DNA of 8,545 nucleotides from UBA8337 sp965657665 (GTDB lineage: Bacteria; Pseudomonadota; Alphaproteobacteria; RS24). The position numbers and the translations under genes were made by a program. Within the stretch, counting starts at the first letter, position 1; each line of letters starts with the position of its first letter. The stretch covers positions 1 through 8,545 of the forward strand of contig CBFHPF010000057.1 of the NCBI GenBank assembly GCA_965657665.1, given 5' to 3'. The notes below the pieces were generated by a model. The model was not told where the DNA came from. It did not search any database and saw only the letters and a program-made list of their open reading frames with translations. Below, piece after piece: positions 5,951 through 8,545 of this stretch.

Positions 5951-6928
5951 ATGAAAGCATTAAATGGCGGCCAGCAAGAGCTGTTGCCCGCGGGAGAGCT
6001 TGTTGATTTTGAACCACAATGGTTCAAAGATGCGATTGCCACGCAGGCACAAGATGAATATGCCGAATATAAAGGCACCAAGCTGCATTTTCGCCGTTGG
6101 CATGGCCCATCAGCCGATGCAGAAAATATCGTTTTGGTGCATGGCGGCGGCGCACATGCACGCTGGTATGATTTCATCGCCCCGCTTTTAAGCCCGCATT
6201 ACAACGTCATTTCCGTCGATTTACCGGGCATGGGCGATAGCGGTTGGCTCGATGCCTATAATCGCGACATCATGGCTGAGGGCGTCATTACCATGATACG
6301 CGCCGCCAATTTTACCTCAAAACCGGCCATCATCGCGCATTCCATGGGCGGCATGGTGTCTTTGCTAACGGCACATCACTATGCTGATGAGTTGGCGGCT
6401 TTGATGATTTGCGACTATTACGTGCGCCCGCCGCATTTGCATGAAGAATGGTATATGGAAGAAAATGAAGACGGCGTGCTAGCGCCGCGCAAGACCCGCG
6501 ACACGTTGGTTTATGAGAGCTTTGACGCGGCACTGCAGCGCTTTCGTTTGCAACCCGAACAGCCCTGCGCCAATCAATTTATTGTCGATTATATTGGCGG
6601 TCATTCACTGCGCGAAGTTGAAGGCGGATGGACATGGAAGTTTGACCCGCATATGTATCGCGACTTTCCTATCGGCGATGATTGGCCGGAAATATATCGC
6701 GGCATTAAAATTCCGTTGACGGCTATGTTCGGTGAATTGGCGCGCGAGCACGACACAATAGACCGCCATGAGCTTATCGGTTTTATGCAAGATATGCGTC
6801 CGCACTCACCGCATTTTGACCTGCTTGGCGCGCGCCACCATGTGTTGCTCGACCAGCCGATTGCCTTTGCCGCCAGTGTCGGCCAGCAAATGCAAAACTG
6901 GCAGTCTCAAGGTGTTTTTAAAAAATAA
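5951..6928 (+). CDS. alpha/beta hydrolase
   Basis: A 325-residue soluble serine hydrolase of the alpha/beta fold without signal peptide or membrane helix. Visible elements are EYKGTKLHFRRW (39-50) as the first strands, the oxyanion loop LVHGGGAHARWYDF (62-75), DLPGMGDS (90-97), the nucleophile elbow AHSMGG (Ser131) and the catalytic histidine in GARHHVLLDQP (His296). A cap domain likely spans about 155-245. The acid residue is not obvious; Glu262 or Asp268 in GELAREHD are candidates. The ATG has GGAG seven bases upstream. It is the only plus-strand gene in the right half, divergent from rpmJ and convergent with the MFS gene, so its context gives no substrate. It shares only the fold with the other hydrolase in the window. 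Confidence 0.9.
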   Translation: MKALNGGQQELLPAGELVDFEPQWFKDAIATQAQDEYAEYKGTKLHFRRWHGPSADAENIVLVHGGGAHARWYDFIAPLLSPHYNVISVDLPGMGDSGWLDAYNRDIMAEGVITMIRAANFTSKPAIIAHSMGGMVSLLTAHHYADELAALMICDYYVRPPHLHEEWYMEENEDGVLAPRKTRDTLVYESFDAALQRFRLQPEQPCANQFIVDYIGGHSLREVEGGWTWKFDPHMYRDFPIGDDWPEIYRGIKIPLTAMFGELAREHDTIDRHELIGFMQDMRPHSPHFDLLGARHHVLLDQPIAFAASVGQQMQNWQSQGVFKK

Positions 6929-6936
6929 ATACGCGT

Positions 6937-8211
6937 CTAATGATGTGACGGCGCGCGCGACAGCGTTTCTTCTTCGACTTCTTCCACGTCGATTTTGGCT
7001 TCCAACATATCCAATTGCTTGGAGCGGGTCGCCAAAAGCATAAACGCCGTCAAAATAAACGCTAAAACAAACGGGCCGGTCGGCGTAATCAGATAGAGCG
7101 GCATGATGAAAATCGGCACGAAAATAATGCCGACTGCCGCCGTCGAAGAGTTCAGCCCGGCCACCGCGCCCTGCTCTTCCGGCGTCACAGCCAGCGAACC
7201 ACCCGCCGCCACAGCAGGCCGCATCAAACCGCTACCCAAACCTTGCAGGGTCAGCGAAAAGGTAAACAAGCCCGCACTCATCGGCAAAATCAAAAAGCCA
7301 ATGCCAATCATGGTGATTAAGATGCCCCAAACAAGCAAAGCGCGCACAGAAGCGTGGGTGCGGGGAATAATGACCAATTGTGCAAATAATGTCGCCATCG
7401 CCATGGCCATCATTGCAACGCCTACAACTTGCGCCGTTTGCTGGCCATCCAGCTCCATTGTGTCCATGACAAAAAACGCGGCAACCTGCATCACCGCCGC
7501 GCCAATAGTCGACACGGCAACACCCAAAAACAAAAACAGCCGAATGCGCTTATCGGTAAACTTCAAACGCGGCAATTCGCGAAAACTACCGGCGGGCTTT
7601 TGTCGTTCAGGCAAAAACAAAGCAATCATCAAAGCACCGGCAAGCGCAAAAATTGAAAGCGCAAAAAACGGCGCCAGCAAATGAAACGACGCCAAGGCGG
7701 CGGCAAAACCCGGGCCCAAAATCGTGCCCATGCCAAAAGCCGCGCCTATGGCAGCCACACCGCTTGTGCGTTCTTCGCGCGATGTGCGGTCAGCCACATA
7801 GGCTTGCGCTGCCGACGGCGAACCTGAGCCGAACATGCCAAAAATCGCCCGCACCAAAATCATCAACGCATAAAGCGTCATCAAAGGCAGAATGCCGCTA
7901 TCGCCCAAAGCCAATAAAATACCAAAGCCGCCGGTGGAAATACCAAAGCCCGACAGGCCAAGCAAAATTACCGGCTTACGTCCCCATTTATCGCTGCGCC
8001 GTCCCCAAAACGGGCTCATCACCACCCACAGCACGGCAGACAGCGTAAAAATCGCGCTGACTTGCACCTCGCTGAGGCCCAAATCGCGCGCCACTGGCGG
8101 GAAAATCGCAAAGAATAATGATTGCCCCATGCCGAGCGCCATCAAACAGACAAACAGCAAAATCATGCCGCGGCGGCGTTCGGCTTCCGATGTGAAACGC
8201 GTCTGCGTCAT
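6937..8211 (-). CDS. major facilitator superfamily transporter, TCR/Tet-like
   Basis: A 424-residue inner membrane protein with about twelve hydrophobic segments. The loop between helices 2 and 3 has motif A, GRRSDKWGRKPV (70-81). Helix 5 has GMGTILGPGFAAA (160-172), resembling motif C of proton-driven drug antiporters such as TetA. It is therefore probably an efflux-type proton antiporter, substrate unknown. The C-terminal tail from about residue 398 is polar and acidic (KIDVEEVEEETLSRAPSHH). The ATG at 8211 has GAGG upstream and overlaps the stop of the phosphatidylcholine synthase gene as TAATG, which favours it over a start at 8241 inside that gene. Its stop lies 8 bp from the convergent hydrolase stop, with no terminator hairpin. 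Confidence 0.93.
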   Translation of the reverse strand: MTQTRFTSEAERRRGMILLFVCLMALGMGQSLFFAIFPPVARDLGLSEVQVSAIFTLSAVLWVVMSPFWGRRSDKWGRKPVILLGLSGFGISTGGFGILLALGDSGILPLMTLYALMILVRAIFGMFGSGSPSAAQAYVADRTSREERTSGVAAIGAAFGMGTILGPGFAAALASFHLLAPFFALSIFALAGALMIALFLPERQKPAGSFRELPRLKFTDKRIRLFLFLGVAVSTIGAAVMQVAAFFVMDTMELDGQQTAQVVGVAMMAMAMATLFAQLVIIPRTHASVRALLVWGILITMIGIGFLILPMSAGLFTFSLTLQGLGSGLMRPAVAAGGSLAVTPEEQGAVAGLNSSTAAVGIIFVPIFIMPLYLITPTGPFVLAFILTAFMLLATRSKQLDMLEAKIDVEEVEEETLSRAPSHH

Positions 8212-8545
8212 TACTGACCTCGCAAAGTAAAAGACCGCCAAGCACTCACGCCGATCATATAAAATGAAGCAGCCGCAAACAGCCCATCCATCAAAGGCGG
8301 CAAACCAGCCTCAGCGCGGATGAGATAAGCTGTCATCAGCGCGATCCACAAAATGCAAATCGGCAAAGTAATAGCGCGCATAGCCTCGACCCGCACCGGA
8401 TGCACAACCCGAATGGGCGCATAAACCAAACCGCATAAAACAACAAGCGCAATGAGATTGACAGTTTGCGACGTGTGTAAAATAACCGCATAAAAAACCG
8501 CCACATTCCACAAAGCAGGAAAGCCGCGAAAATCATTTTCAGCCG
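8211..8545 (-). CDS. pcs: phosphatidylcholine synthase, C-terminal part
   Basis: The 5' end lies beyond the right edge; 110 codons and a TAA stop are visible. Pcs enzymes are CDP-alcohol phosphatidyltransferases of the inner membrane that join choline to CDP-diacylglycerol to make phosphatidylcholine. The visible part contains NDFRGFPALWNVAVFY near its start and APIRVVHPVRVEAMR in the middle, which line up well with the GFPxxWN and HPVRV regions of rhizobial Pcs as I recall it. Three or so hydrophobic segments follow. The catalytic motif DGxxAR(x8)GxxxDxxxD would lie in the missing N-terminal half, so it cannot be checked here. The stop overlaps the MFS start. Confidence 0.85.
   Translation of the reverse strand, partial: AENDFRGFPALWNVAVFYAVILHTSQTVNLIALVVLCGLVYAPIRVVHPVRVEAMRAITLPICILWIALMTAYLIRAEAGLPPLMDGLFAAASFYMIGVSAWRSFTLRGQ

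Noticed and set aside
5785..6177. Long open frame continuing upstream of rpmJ, 172 codons in total
   Set aside because: The upstream part crosses the rpmJ promoter and overlaps the plus-strand hydrolase; L36 has a fixed 41-residue length and a good ribosome binding site at 5784.
8212..8241. Upstream start for the MFS gene at 8241
   Set aside because: It would lie inside pcs and lacks support; the ATG at 8211 has a ribosome binding site and gives the usual N-terminus.
1..8545. CRISPR arrays, insertion sequences, tRNA or rRNA genes
   Set aside because: I saw no spaced direct-repeat array, transposase fragment, terminal inverted repeats or structural RNA sequence; the only tandem repeat is inside pntAA.

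Overview
The window is an ordinary-looking, gene-dense stretch of an alphaproteobacterial chromosome. Several things point to that class. The pyridine nucleotide transhydrogenase is split into three genes. A very short aa3-type cytochrome oxidase subunit IV gene sits directly before it. The start of a COQ9 gene is divergent from rpsU. The L36 protein is the 41-residue, cysteine-free form and stands alone. A Pcs-type phosphatidylcholine synthase is present. I cannot resolve the order or genus from this sequence.

Layout, left to right. Positions 1-81 hold the first 27 codons of a COQ9-like ubiquinone biosynthesis gene (minus strand). It is divergent from rpsU (plus, 215-439), and the gap carries a candidate promoter and an inverted repeat. 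A strong hairpin at 463-490 ends rpsU and, read the other way, the transhydrogenase operon. That minus-strand operon runs from 3721 down to 511 in the order cytochrome oxidase subunit IV, pntAA, pntAB, pntB. The junctions are tight: an ATGA overlap between pntAA and pntAB, and 11 bp between pntAB and pntB. A candidate sigma70-type promoter lies at 3752-3779. Upstream, on the same strand, are an N-formylglutamate amidohydrolase family gene and a membrane-anchored alpha/beta hydrolase joined by a TAATG overlap, preceded by rpmJ (L36).

The 166-bp gap at 5785-5950 separates rpmJ from a plus-strand alpha/beta hydrolase (5951-6928). It holds a good promoter for rpmJ, a stem-loop at the predicted 5' end of its transcript, and three evenly spaced copies of GCAAGCGG. 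A minus-strand pair completes the window: a truncated phosphatidylcholine synthase gene (8211-8545) and a major facilitator transporter (6937-8211), again joined by a TAATG overlap.

Functional themes are respiratory chain and redox balance (COQ9, oxidase subunit IV, proton-translocating transhydrogenase), translation (S21, L36), membrane lipid and transport (Pcs, MFS) and three hydrolases without a clear substrate. I see no mobile element, CRISPR array, tRNA or rRNA, and no clear undescribed multi-gene system. The most distinctive signals are a Lys/Ala/Pro pentapeptide-repeat tail on PntAA and the ordered 8-bp repeats in the rpmJ intergenic region.
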